DNA from: Adineta vaga
Lineage: Eukaryota; Rotifera
Assembly: GCA_021613535.1 (NCBI GenBank)
Contig: CP075497.1
Location: 12,400,001-12,464,000, forward strand
Length of the DNA stretch: 64,000 bases
Direction of reading: 5' to 3'
Every line of letters begins with the position of its first letter. Position 1 is the stretch's first letter. This document shows positions 30,831-43,429 of this stretch, one piece after another. A model generated the notes under the pieces. The model made no database searches, had not been told where the DNA came from, and worked only from the letters and a program-made list of their open reading frames with translations. Position numbers and translations under genes: made by a program.

Positions 30831-33800
30831 ATGGCTACAACAACAACAACAACAACAAGTTCGACTCAAATTGATTTTTCCGTTTCCGGTGAAACAATTC
30901 AATTCGGAAATAATGAGAAGAATATTTTAGCTTATTGGAAACAAATCAATGCATTTGAAACAAGCAATAAACTATCTAAAGATCGACCAAAGTAAATGAT
31001 TATGAAAGAATTTCTTCAATAGAAAACCTTTATTATTTTCAAGATACTCTTTCTATGATGGACCACCATTTGCTACCGGTCTTCCTCATTATGGACACAT
31101 CTTAGCTGGTACAATTAAAGATACAGTTACACGTTGGGCATATCAAACAGGTCATCATGTTGAACGAAGATTTGGTTGGGGTAAGTTTTCTTCTTCAGAC
31201 TTTTTGTTGATTTAAACAAATTCAATTTTGATTAGATTGTCATGGTTTACCTGTGGTATGTATTGCATTTAACACGTGTTGTATTCGATTGTGTTTGATT
31301 TAGGAATATGAAATTGATAAAACACTTGGTATTAAAGGACCTGAGGATGTCGCTAAAATGGGTATTGCTACTTATAATAATCATTGTCGACAAATTGTTA
31401 TGAGGTATGCTCAAGAATGGGAAGTATGTATCATTATTCATCAAGAGATTTTTGTAATAAGTCAACTAATTTAGGATATTATTGATCGTATGGGTCGATG
31501 GATTGATTTTCGTCGTGATTATAAAACAATGTATCCATGGTTTATGGAATCAGTTTGGTTTATTTTCAAACAATTATATGAAAAAGGTTTTGTTTATCGT
31601 GGTTTTAAAGTTATGCCTTATTCTATGGGTTGTTGTACACCATTATCAAATTTTGAAGCTGGACAAAATTATAAAGATACAGATGATCCAGCTGTTTGGG
31701 TTTCATTTCCACTTGTTAATGATCCAACAGTGAAATTAGTTGCATGGACAACAACACCATGGACATTACCATCAAATCTTGCACTTTGTGTTAATCCAAA
31801 CTCAACATATGTGAAAGTTCTTGGTTTGTTTGTTTGTTTTTCTTTCTTTCTTTCATTGAAGATAAGTTTCATATTTATTTTAATTCATTAGATAAAGCAA
31901 AAAATGAAACTTTTATTTTAATGGAAAAACGAGTTGCAGAACTCTATAAAAAACCTGAAACATATCAAGTTTTAGAAACGTAAGTTTAATATCATTCTCA
32001 TTCAGTTTCATTCTCTTTTTCTTTTAGTTTTAAAGGATCTCATTTAAAAGAAATGCGTTATACACCATTATTTCCTTATTTTGCTAATGTAAATTTATTT
32101 TCAATTTATTTTCTTCGAATTAATTGTTTCTTTCAAATAGGTACCAACAGCATTTCGTGTTTTATGTGATGATTATGTAACAGAAGAAAGTGGTACTGGT
32201 ATTGTTCATCAAGCTCCGTATTTTGGTGAAGATGATTATCGTGTGTGTTTGGCTAATGGTGTTATTAATAAAGATGCAGGACCTGTTGTTTGTCCAATTG
32301 ATGCACAATGTCGATTTACTGATGAAGTCAAAGATTTTCAAGGACAAAATGTCAAAGATGCTGATAAAGCAATTATTAAACATTTAAAAGAAGCCAAAAG
32401 ACTTGTTCATCAATCCGTTATGAAACATTCATATCCATTTTGTTGGAGAAGTGATACACCATTAATTTATCGTGCTGTTCCATCTTGGTTTGTTCGTGTT
32501 GAAGGAATGGTTGATCGTTTATTAGCAAATAATAGTAAAGCATATTGGGTACCTGATTTTGTAAAAGAAAAACGTTTTGCTAATTGGCTTCGTGATGCAC
32601 GTGATTGGGCTATTTCACGTAATCGTTATTGGGGTAATCCGATGCCATTATGGATGAGTGAAGATGGACAAGAGGTTGTTTGTGTTGGTTCAATTGAAGA
32701 ATTAAAACAATTATCTGGTGTTCAACTTGATGATATTCATCGAGAATTGTTCGTTCTATCTTTCTTTGTTTTCTTAGAGAAAAACATTTTATTTTATTTT
32801 ATTTTAGTGTTGATGAAGTTACAATTCCATCTCGATTAGGAAAAGGTTTATTACGACGTATTCCCGAAGTATTTGATTGTTGGTTTGAATCCGGTTCAAT
32901 GCCTTACGCACAAGCGCATTATCCATTTGAAGGACGTCAAACATTTAATGATACATTTCCAGCAGATTTCATTGCTGAAGGTATTGATCAAACACGTGGA
33001 TGGTTCTATACATTATTAGTTATTTCAACGGCTTTATTTGATCAACCGCCATTTAAAAATTTAATTGTTAATGGAATTGTTTTAGCAAGTAATGGTGAAA
33101 AAATGTCGAAAAGAAAGAAAAATTATCCAGATCCAAAACTTATTGTTGAGGAACATGGAGCTGATGCACTTAGGTTTTTATATGAAAGGATCTTTTCTTC
33201 TTTCGATAGAATATTTTTCATCTCTTTCTAGACTTTATTTAATTACATCACCTGTCGTACGTGGTGAATCATTGAAATTTAAAGAAGAAGGCGTTCGTGA
33301 TATTATTAAGGATGTCTTTTTACCATGGTATAATGCTTTACGTCTTCTTGTTCAATCATGTGATCAATTAAAAATTGATAAAAAAGTTACTTTTGTTTAC
33401 GATGAAAAACGTTTATATTCATCAATGGAATCAAATACAAATATTATGGATACATGGATCGTTTCTTATACACAAACTTTATTAGATTTTGTTAAACAAG
33501 AAATGGATGGTAAAATTTATTTTACAGAGTGAACATAGAAATTCAAACGAAAAACTTTTTTCTTGAATTTTAGCTTATCGATTATATACAGTCGTACCAC
33601 GTCTTGTCAAATACATTGATATGCTAACTAATTGGTATGTCAAATTAAACAAAAGACGTTTTAAGGTAAGAAATATGTGTAATCATATTTGGAAATGCCT
33701 TTTTAGCCATGAAATTCATTTATATATTTGAATTTCTTTTCATAAAGGCTAAATAAAATTTCATTTAATTTTGATTTATACAAGAATGAAACATTTGTTT

Positions 33801-35195
33801 ATTATTAGGGTGAAACAACATTGGAAGATTGTCTCATTTCATTGAATGTTCTTTGTTATATTCTTTTAACAATGTCAAAATTAATGGGACCATTTACACC
33901 ATTTCTTGCTGAATATATGTATCAAGTTATAAGAAAATTAATGCCACTATCAGTAACACCATCGGAACAAGATTTAAGTGTTCATTTTCAATTAATGCCA
34001 AAATCTCAGTTAGTTATTGAATTTTTAATAAGAATTTTCTTTTGATGAAAAATTCTTTTAGAAAATCTTTGGTAAATAAAGAAATTGAACGTGCTGTTGC
34101 AGCTGTACAAACAGTCATTTGTATGGGTCGAGTTGTACGAGAACGAAAAATTGTTCCAATGAAAGTATGAAGAGATTTTTATATGAAATTTTTGAGAAAA
34201 GAAAGATAAAATTGATTTCTTTTAGTATCCATTACCTGAATTTGTTATCATTCATAAGGATTCATCGGTATTAAAAGAATTACAATCATTAGAAGATTTT
34301 GTTCGAGAAGTAAAATCCATATCGTTTTATTTGTATTTTATTTGATTAAATGTATTTTTTAGGGTTTAAATGTTCGAAAAGTAACATTTTCTCAAGATCG
34401 TGAACTTTATGGAGTTGAAATGCATGCTGAACCTAATTTTCCAACATTAGGAAAGAAAGCTGGTGGTTCGTAGCTTTTTCCAGAAAAGGAAAATTTCTCC
34501 GAAAGAAAAACATCTTTTTTAGGTAAAGTTAAAGTTATAACTGAAAAGATTCGTGGTATGACAGATGCAGATATTGAAAAATTATTATCCAAAGATGCAA
34601 CAGAAAGTCCATTGACGACTATTGAAGAAATTCCAATTGAACATGAAGATGTTCATATTGTTTATCGTGTTGCTAAACAAATACAATTCGAAGCAACTGC
34701 TGAACAAGGAGTAAAGAAAACAAAATCAATTTTCAACTCTAAATTCTTTCGTTTTCATTAGTTTGTTGTTTTACTTGATTATACAGCTGATGCATCATTA
34801 AAAGATGATGGTCTTGTTCGAGAAATTACAAGTCGTGTTCAAAAACTACGAAAAGAAGTTTGTTCTTCTTTTTTCGACAATTTCTTCATCATTCATTTCC
34901 TTCTTTATCTAGGCCAAAGTGAAACCAACTGATGAGATTGTTATCTATTATTCAGTTGAACCACAAACAAGTGAAATTGCTCGTATTGCAGTTGAACGAC
35001 AGAATGAAATAACAACTATTCTTGGAAAATCATTTCTGCCTTTAGATAAAACACAGAATCATAATATTATCAAGAAAGAGAAAATCACCGTAAGTTTTAA
35101 CAAATTTTGGATTAAAACTTATCTTTTACAATTTGATTGTTGTGTAGGTAAAAGATGGTGAAATTGAATTTGTTATTACTCAAACAACAAATTAA
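30831..35195 (+). CDS. IARS1: Isoleucyl-tRNA synthetase, cytoplasmic
   Basis: About fifteen exons separated by ~45-100-nt GT-AG introns. The class I synthetase signatures are present: the HIGH-equivalent 'PHYGH' in [17 protein letters not shown] (31081-31098) and the KMSKS-equivalent KMSKR at 33100-33114. Other landmarks are 'DCHGLPV', the editing-domain stretch '[19 protein letters not shown]' with '[16 protein letters not shown]', '[19 protein letters not shown]', '[12 protein letters not shown]', 'IDQTRGWFY' and the anticodon-binding region '[20 protein letters not shown]'. It charges tRNA-Ile and proofreads valine in the cytosol. Start at 30831 (MATTTTTTT); stop TAA 35193-35195 after VITQTTN. 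Everything from about 34365 to 35291 is duplicated nearly unchanged 7.3 kb downstream. No lesions seen in this copy. Confidence 0.95.
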
Positions 35196-35720
35196 AACTA
35201 AACAAGACAAATCAAATTCACTTTTGTTTTGATTTTAAACTCTTTTATTTTTTCCGGTTATTCAACTATTCTATCGGTTATTTATTGTGTTGTCATCAGA
35301 TTCATATTAATAAAAAGAAAAAGAAAAAAGACATATTTTTCAATTAAAAATGGATAGGAAATTATAGCAAATGTCTGAACAAAATCCGACACTTATGATA
35401 AAATACTTTTCCTGCTTATGAAGTCGTGACTGACTTTTAGCTCAGAGTATATTGATGCAAAAAAAACTTATTTATGATAACATCCGTTAACTAAAAGTTA
35501 AATATCATTGCATAAGGTCAAGAATACTATCATATCATATACTCCATCCAGCTATTCAACAAAATGTTAGTGTAAATTGTACAGAAATAATTTTATTGAA
35601 TTTACAGTAGATTTTTGACATAAGTTTCACATAGAAAATAGAAATGATTTTTCATTTTTTACAGACATAAGAAAATTTACGTGTCATCTTTTTGTTTATC
35701 TATAACTGCAAAAGAATGCA

Positions 35721-36060
35721 TTATAATGTACGATTGTTTTTTATTTGCAGTATTATATTTTCGATAATTAATTCCACAATTTGTTCCGTTGCATTATTCG
35801 AAACTTGCAATAATGCATTGTTCTGGGCTGTATTGAGCTGATCAATCTGACTGTTATGGTACGTCGTCCATTGCAAGTGGAAATTCGTTATAAACGTGGT
35901 GAAATCATTAACAATTGATAAGACACGTTGACGTGGTATGGGTTCGCCATGTGGACCGATATTCTAAAATGAAACAAAAATTAGTTGACTAGTTTATCGA
36001 CAACTTTAATTAATTATTTACCTCGTTGTTTACTTCATTTAATATGTTATTTACATTTGA
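35721..36060 (-). pseudogene. Unidentified coding remnant (two exons)
   Basis: On the minus strand an open exon 35721-35963 (NIGPHGEPIPRQRVLSIVND, continuing to KNNRTL and stop) joins through a clean 58-nt GT-AG intron (35964-36021) to a short exon reading NVNNILNEVNNE. Upstream the frame meets a TGA and no start is found, so the 5' part of the gene is missing. The peptide is helical and Asn/Gln-rich without a recognised domain. The 17-mer 'cctcgttgtttacttca' at its 5' exon recurs at 36352. Confidence 0.45.
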
Positions 36061-36368
36061 ATGTCATTTCTTATGGAAACGATCCTAACGCTTTTCTGTT
36101 TTAGTTATTTTAGAAAATTCTCAGTCACAATCGTCTTGTTTATCAACGTATAGTATAAAGATCGAACATCATAAACGAATTTTGAAAATCATCTCATTAG
36201 CTCAGTCTGAATATTTAACCTTTCCGTTTGAATCATTTTTTCTGGAATATCATCGCTGAGATAAATCTGATACAAAATCACAATTTTGTATTTAGAAAAG
36301 CTACTCCCAATGAGTTTAAAAGCGATAATGTGATTTTTAGACACCTCTATACCTCGTTGTTTACTTCA

Positions 36369-36437
36369 GCACGTGAAATTCGTTTTATTTAATAAACCAA
36401 TTACAACCTTACAATGATTTTCTGACTTCTTATAATT
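36369..36437 (+). repeat. Short direct repeat, copy 1
   Basis: 'gcacgtgaaattcgttttat', then 'ttaataaa', 'attacaacctta' and 'atgattttct' recur at 36829-36895. The second copy abuts the SPT5 fragment. Confidence 0.7.
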
Positions 36438-36828
36438 ATAGAACGAAAACAATGGTGATTTATATTTCGAAAGTTCTTTGTTTTGTGTTGAACAATGAAA
36501 AATGCGCCATAGAATAAGCATATAAGATGTCTTTATATAGCAATGAGTTTTATTGGTTGACACCAACGTATCTATTCTACCGGTTAATAACAAAACAAAC
36601 GTGAACATTTTTTTGTGCATTTGCTCCCATTTTCTTTGGAAATAAATTAATTGTTCAATGTAAATCGAGTCATCAGAGAAATAGTTTCACAATCTTATTA
36701 TAGACATTGATGATGATGATGATGATATAGAGAAGAAGATAAATATACAAAAACAAAAACTATTAATCTGAAGAAGACTTTACTGAACAGGATATCTCCC
36801 GAACTAATTTGATGGATATTTCCAAGTG

Positions 36829-36895
36829 CACGTGAAATTCGTTTTATTTAATAAAAATTACAACCTTAAGATGATTTTCTTGCTTCTTTATTTAG
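36829..36895 (+). repeat. Short direct repeat, copy 2
   Basis: Same blocks as 36369-36437 with a few substitutions; it is followed immediately by SPT5-like sequence. Confidence 0.7.
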
Positions 36896-36975
36896 TGCGA
36901 TGAAATTAGAAACGTTAATTGTTTATTTAAAACAACGTTATGGTCGACAAGATCCAAGTATAGGTGATAACTAAA
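36885..36975 (+). pseudogene. Second SPT5 fragment, with intron tail
   Basis: Reads MKLETLIVYLKQRYGRQDPS then GDN and a stop, matching SPT5 [20 protein letters not shown]. Just upstream 'tttatttagtg' equals the end of the SPT5 intron at about 8528-8540 in minus-strand sense, so this copy seems to derive from genomic DNA rather than mRNA. Only about 90 bp is recognisable. Confidence 0.6.
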
Positions 36976-37083
36976 AGTTTACTGAATGTCTGCAGTTACC
37001 TTTTTGATACAAATACTTCGAAGGAAGAAATACTTTGTTTTTCTTTTGATATTTCAAAGTTTTATTTATTAAGAAAAAACCTT

Positions 37084-38009
37084 TCATGTACAATTAGTTC
37101 TTGTTCGAAATGGAATAATACGATTATTTTGTGGTAAATATTTAGTCCAAATTTCCGGAAGTAAACTAAGACAAACAAATGGCATGAATATATTAAGAAA
37201 TCGAACCATAAAACTAAGGTAAAGTCCTTGTACATTGTTACCAAATGTTGCTAAACAACAATTTTGTACAATACTAACAATTGTAGTTGGTAATATAATG
37301 AAAAATAGATTCGATGAAAATAGTTTTGTAAATATTGATGAATAAAATATCAATATATGTCGTTCCAATTGAAATTGCCCATTTTGTTGACATGTCGTTT
37401 TTGCATAATAACACGTATTAATAAAGATAAAGTAAAACTAACAACAATAAATGTTGGAATAAAATTATGTAGAAATCGAGCATAAATTGCAATTGATGAA
37501 ACTTTTAATGCACATATATATCCACAAAATAAAGAAAAATAATTAAATTGATTTGTACATGGATAAATAAATGTAATGATTAAATTAAATAAAATTGGAT
37601 ATAAAAATGAGAAGAAAAATAAAGGAATATAATGAAAAATAATTCGATGAAAATATTTTGTAAATATTGATGAATAAAATATCAATATATGTCGTTCAAT
37701 TGATGCCCATGACATTGTTAAATATGTTGAAATTGTTAATGTTGAATTTATGAAATTCCAATAAAGACAGAAAGTATTTGTTGATGGAAGAACTTCACCT
37801 ATATGAAGATAAACTAATGTAAATGGATGATTAAGTAATAAATCAAATGTTGATATAATTAATAAAATTAATAAAACATGATTATGAAGAATTGATCGAA
37901 GATTTTTATTTAATAGCAAATGAATTAATGTAAATATACAACAAATTATTGAAAATATATAACAAATTTGCAATAAAATATATTTGATTTCATTTATTAT
38001 ATCGGCCAT
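37084..38009 (-). pseudogene. 7TM receptor pseudogene with an internal segment copy
   Basis: ATG at 38009 starts a rhodopsin-like 7TM protein of the same broad type as the later receptors (TM3 end WASIERHILIFYSSIF, basic loop MQKRHVNK). The frame stops at 37350 just where TM6 should begin. There, about 70 nt coding ERHILIFYSSIFTK plus flank (37300-37372) is a second copy of the TM3/loop-2 segment at 37620-37700, and the protein resumes in another frame as IILPTTIVSIVQ, with TM7 ending at 37084. The result lacks the start of TM6 and is frameshifted. The simplest explanation is an intragenic patch or template switch. Very AT-rich coding. Confidence 0.75.
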
Positions 38010-40862
38010 GATTAAATATGTTGGATGGGATTTGTAAAAGAAAAGTCAACGTCTTTTATAAAGTTTTATATATGACGTCAAAAGATGTTTTCTATTAAAA
38101 AAAATCTGTAAAAGACAGAAAAAAGAATTAGAAACAAGAATTTGATTATTAAAAACATACTTGAGAAGTTGATATGACCTTAATTATTCTATTATACTTT
38201 TTAATTTTATGAAATTTTATGTGATATTTATTAAAAATTTATATTATTTCGAAGGCTATTTTCTTGTATACTACTATACCTTTTTGGAATTTCTATAGAG
38301 AAAAAAAGAATGAATAAATCAGAGCAAGTTCGTTTCAATTCATTAATATATCTGACAAATATTCTCATTACATTCAATAATTTACTATGTTTCCAAGCTT
38401 TTTATACGTTTGAAAAGAAACTAATCCTTCAAGAATGTTTTTGCTCATTGTGAATTATAACAAACTATATCAACTTGAAGTACAAAATACAATAATATCT
38501 AGTAAGGATAAATAAATTTTTATAAATTTTAATATAAGATTATCAAAACTCAATACAATATATCATTTGAGATTGATCAACTTGAAAGAGATTATTCATA
38601 GATGACGGAACGCCTTACCTGAGTCTGCTACTATTAGACTTTCCCTCATCCTCACATTCGGTTTGCTTAATTTAGAACAATTAAAATTCGTTGTTGAACT
38701 TGCGGGTATGTGTAAAAAGATCGAAAGAACCAATCTCGAAAAGGAAGCACCGAAAAAAACGGAATTTTGAAAAAAGTAAAGATCCAAAAACTGAGATCTC
38801 GAAATTGAAAAAGTTTCGAGAAAAATCTCATTTACTACGATGTCATGTATTAATACAAGGAGCAGGGATTATATAGTTGTATTTTCAGTTTTTATTTCGG
38901 AAAATCATGACGAAGAAATATAAGGAGTATCAAGAATAACAGAAATCATGGTATCAGAGATTAATCATTTATATTTACTCCAATTAATAATGAAAGGCAT
39001 TCGAGCAATACACTAAGATTGACATGCCCTTTTGATTAAACTGTGTCTGGATCGAACAAATTCGTTCTTGTCAAAGAAGAGCTTTTTTGTATTTGCTTTT
39101 CTGTCGCCCTGTGATCATCTTTTAAAATATTCAATTGGTAATGCCGTTCATAAAGATCATCGATGCGGTAATATGAAACGCTGACATCTTTCGAGAATTT
39201 AATATTCAGAATTAAAGTTTTTGAGGGTAAAAATTTTGAACATTTGCTTTTTCAATATCTGGAATTTCGAAATATTTAATTTCGAGGTTTTTTACAGCAA
39301 TTCGAACTTGCTGTCGGTTTGTCACTAGGTGTTTTGCTTTCACAAGCACATCGCTGATTAGATGCCAATATTCATAGTGTTGCTCTCATTCTTTGAGGTG
39401 GAAATATTGATTTAAATGCACAATTACTGTGGCAATAATAAAATTATGATTGATTTGATATTGTTCCAACTGAAGATAAATATCGATTAATAAACTATTG
39501 AAGATGGTTCGCTTGACTTTCAATTGAGTCATTAATTAAAAACAAAATAATCTTATGGCACGTTTTTCATAGAAAAGGTATAGAAACATGCATTCAAAAA
39601 CATCTTCTCAAGCTTTATATCCTCATTCATACTCAAAATCTGATATAAACGTATTTGTGGAGTTATTACCATAATTCTCTTTCCTTTACGAAGATTTTGA
39701 AAATTCAACTTTTCATGGATCGAACCGACGAGGGAGGAGAATAGACCTTTTTTGATTTTCATTGTAGATTTTTAGGAAGGTTTTCTGTAGCGATAGTGAC
39801 ACCCGGTTTTGACATTCTACTTACGTTTGTATGTGGGTAGAATAATTTTTTTTCGCAATCAATTTAAACGGTGGGGGTTGAACTGCTTCTTTCTCCTGGT
39901 TCAAAATCTTACTTTCGCCACTGCCTGCTGAGTGTTTTTAAATGACAGGTGGTATATGAACTATTTCACTACAAGAGTAAAACCCATATCAATCAAAATG
40001 GACTGTATCATTCGAGACAGGAAAAATGACCATTAAGCAAATATAAAGAATGAACTGGAGATTTCAAGCTTAACCTTCTCTATTTAGAAACCTACTTCAT
40101 AAAAACTACTAATCACTCATAAGCTTTCTCATTCTCCTACATTACTATCCTATTTTATTATTTTCGAAATCTTACTAGTCATGATTATTGTTGAGTTCAA
40201 GCATTCTTGACATCGGCTTGATCAATTTTCATGTTTTCGATTGCGATGGAAATTTGACGTATGACAGTCTCTGTATGCAAATGTTAGAATCGATATACTA
40301 TAATCTAATTTAAAACGTTAATTTTGTTCTTTGAACTTTTTCGAAAAGTATTTAAAATATTTCATCAAATATAACTATAATAGTTAAACTTGTTTTTTCA
40401 TGAACATGAGAAAACATATGACAAAGATAAATAAAAGAGAAGATGAACTCATAACCTTCTGTTGATCACATGTGAAATTCATTTCTTAATTATCCTAGTC
40501 TGTTGACGAATTGCAAAGAATTACAGTCAACAACAACACGATAGATACATCTAATTATAATGTTGAATAGAAAAGATTTGTTCTTGTTTTTAGAAAATGG
40601 ATGAAATCAGCCCAGAAGTCTGATGAATAGGAAACGTTGAAGTGTTATATTATAAATCAATTTTTTTCAAAAGGACTTATCAAAAACATCAATATATATA
40701 TATATATATATATATTTGTGCACTTTTATTAGTTAAAACACATAAAATTATTAATATTTAAAAGATTTTGCTTGCATATTCTGTCCGTCGTAGCAATCTT
40801 CTCAATACTTAATCACAGTAAAAAGAACTTCTTTATTAACTCATTTATATAAAAGCTTGAAA
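38010..40862. other. Long spacer with no recognised gene; receptor-type upstream sequence at its right end
   Basis: Only short frames without family motifs. 39780-39960 is somewhat less AT-rich (for example 'gtgacacccggttttgacat') and may be an eroded unidentified element. From about 40360 the sequence aligns with 47900-48010 (shared 'agatgaactcataa') and 40770-40860 with 48720-48800 (shared 'ctgtc', 'actcatttatataaaa'), marking the decayed promoter of the receptor pseudogene that follows. Confidence 0.45.
40691..40716. repeat. (TA)n microsatellite
   Basis: A run of about 12-13 TA units. It lies upstream of the receptor pseudogene. Confidence 0.9.
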
Positions 40863-41640
40863 ATGGTTACACATCGATCTAATCTTTCTATTCATCAAAA
40901 TCAAGCTTTATTTGTTTTATTAATTATCAATTAAGTTACATTTGATTTACCAATGGTTATTCATTTCAATCGCCTTGGTCGTGTTAGTCCAGCAACAAAT
41001 GCTTATTGCAAATGGTGGACATTTCTTGAATATACTTTAAATGGAGCTGGTGAAATGTTAATGGCAACAATATCAATTCAACGACATATCATTGTTTTCA
41101 ATGCGGGTGCATTCAAAATTCGATCATTTCGATATTTATTTCATCATTTACCACTTCTTCTTTATATTGTTTATCCATTAGTTCTTTAATTAATTATTAT
41201 TGTTTTTGATTCATGTGATGGAACACAAATGGGATTTTAATGCAAATATGTGTGGTTTAGCTAATTGTTATCTTGTTTATAATAAAATTTTAGCAACATT
41301 CGATTGAGCAGCTGATAATGGTACACCGATTTTTCTAATAATTCTTGCAAATATTCTTCTTGTTATAAATATTATTCGACAAAAGATTCGTCATCAACGT
41401 CTTATTAGATGGAGGAAACAACGTAAAATCACAATACAATTATTAAGTGTATCATTTATTTATTTTCTTGGTTGGTTTTCAAGTGTCATATTCTTGGTAT
41501 AATTCAACAACTATTTATTCCAGGATTTTTAGTTGAATTTCAATATGATTATCTATTTGATTTAATCTATCTAATTTGTCTTTTATTGCCAATAATATCT
41601 ATGGGTTTTTTTTCCAAAATTTATTCAATGGACTCAAAAA
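40863..41640 (+). pseudogene. 7TM receptor pseudogene lacking TM1
   Basis: Clear paralogue of the receptors at 44045, 48859 and 54746. The leader is fused directly to the end of TM1/loop 1 (ATGGTTACACATCG), so TM1 is deleted. Further lesions are an 8-nt deletion in TM2 ('atcaattaagttac' instead of the longer paralogous string), TAA in TM4 near 41187, a 1-nt insertion in 'acacaaatggg' near 41229, TGA in place of a Trp codon near 41306, and a frameshift before TM7. Its loop 2 (HIIVFNAGAFKIRSF) equals that of the 44045 gene, whereas TM6-TM7 follow the 48859 gene. It ends abruptly at about 41640, where IARS1 sequence begins. Confidence 0.85.
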
Positions 41641-42572
41641 CCTTTAAATGTTCGAAAAGTAACATTTTCTCAAGATCGTGAACTTTATGGAGTTGAAATG
41701 CATGCTGAACCTAATTTTCCAACATTAGGAAAGAAAGCTGGTGGTTCGTAGTTTTTCCAAAAAACGAAAATTTCTCCGAAAGAAAAACATCTTTTTTAGG
41801 TAAAGTTAAAGTTATAACTGAAAAGATTCGTGGTATGACAGATGCAGATATTGAAAAATTATTATCCAAAGATGCAACAGAAAGTCCATTGACGACTATT
41901 GAAGAAATTCCAATTGAACATGAAGATGTTCATATTGTTTATCGTGTTGCTAAACAAATACAATTCGAAGCAACTGCTGAACAAGGAGTAAAGAAAACAA
42001 AATCAATTTTCAACTCTAAATTCTTTCGTTTTCATTAGTTTGTTGTTTTACTTGATTATACAGCTGATGCATCATTAAAAGATGATGGTCTTGTTCGAGA
42101 AATTACAAGTCGTGTTCAAAAACTACGAAAAGAAGTTTGTTCTTCTTTTTTCGACAATTTCTTCATCATTCATTTCCTTCTTTATCTAGGCCAAAGTGAA
42201 ACCAACTGATGAGATTGTTATCTATTATTCAGTTGAACCACAAACAAGTGAAATTGCTCGTATTGCAGTTGAACGACAGAATGAAATAACAACTATCCTT
42301 GGAAAATCATTTCTGCCTTTAGATAAAACACAGAATCATAATATTATCAAGAAAGAGAAAATCACCGTAAGTTTTAACAACCTTTGGATTAAAACTTATC
42401 TTTTACAATTTGATTGTTGTGTAGGTAAAAGATGGTGAAATTGAATTTGTTATTACTCAAACAACAAATTAAAACAAAACAAGTCAAATCAAATTCACTT
42501 TTGTTTTGATTTTAAACTCTTTTATTTTTTCCGGTTATTCAACTATTCTATCGATTATTTATTGTGTTGTCG
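41641..42572 (+). pseudogene. Duplicated 3' end of IARS1
   Basis: Near-identical, same-orientation copy of 34365-35291: the last four or five exons with all their introns, the stop and the 3' flank. Only a handful of differences are visible, for example around 41752-41770, 'caactatcc' versus 'caactattc', 'caacctttgg' versus 'caaattttgg', and the end of the 3' flank. Retained introns prove a DNA-level duplication. It lacks every catalytic part and starts inside an exon ([10 protein letters not shown]), so it cannot encode a synthetase. Low divergence means a recent event or ongoing gene conversion. Confidence 0.92.
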
Positions 42573-43046
42573 TATCATTCATTCATGTTATGAACCATTA
42601 ACATATTCAAAACAAAATAAAAACAAACAAATAAAATTTCATTCTGTCTTTAATGAAAAAGTACTCAAAATAGAATACCCAAAGGTATTTTCATCAACTA
42701 TATTTAAATAACAAAAAGAGATGAATATTTTATAAAAGTCACATGAATTTGTTTGGAAGGAAAATAAGTCAAGAAATGTTGCCTCACTCACTCACTATAG
42801 ACAAAAGCCCATTGCATACAGGCTATTATTGCAAAGACTATGTCAATTACATATTCCAGGCACAAAGAAGCTGTACCGAAAAACTTTTTCATTTTAAACT
42901 GATTGTTACATTTTTCGTTTTCAATAACAATCGAACTCAAGGATTTATAATTTTGCAGTTAAGTTACTATCGTATAGATAAACAAATCATACTCGTGATC
43001 TTATTTCTATTTCAATCGATGTATTTTATAATCAAAGATTATCTTA

Positions 43047-43142
43047 TAATGAAAGGGTCAAAGAACAAAATTTTCATTCTACTAAAAAATATTAATAGAA
43101 AATCATATGACTGGGAAAACATTAAGAATAGAATGACATGAT
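43047..43142 (+). repeat. Dispersed ~100-bp repeat, copy B
   Basis: 'aatgaaagggtcaaagaac', 'cattctactaaaaaatatta', 'atagaaaatcatatgac' and 'aatagaatgacatg' parallel copies A and C. Confidence 0.6.
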
Positions 43143-43429
43143 GAGATTATTTTTGTCGAGATGATAATCACATGACTCATCTATATTTATAAATGAAGAA
43201 GTGTGTTAAGATACGGATGACATAAATACAAATCAATCCCATCCTCATTCAGACCCAATTCTCATACGTGAAAACTAAAATGGGATAATTTCATTGTTCG
43301 TGGATGTATATAACTCAAAGCATTACCAACTTGCTTATTTAATTTTATCCACATGTATATGAATAAGTATTATTTTATCTCGAACAAATTTAATACAACA
43401 GTAATAATGTGATGAAAGATTATCTAATA

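Noticed and set aside
38596-38787. Minus-strand frame reading ...RMRESLIVADSGKAF
   Set aside because: Looks protein-like but matches no family I can name; too short and isolated to call a gene or an intron-encoded protein.
39780-39960. Less AT-rich patch that could be an eroded transposon
   Set aside because: No terminal repeats, target duplications or coding similarity visible.
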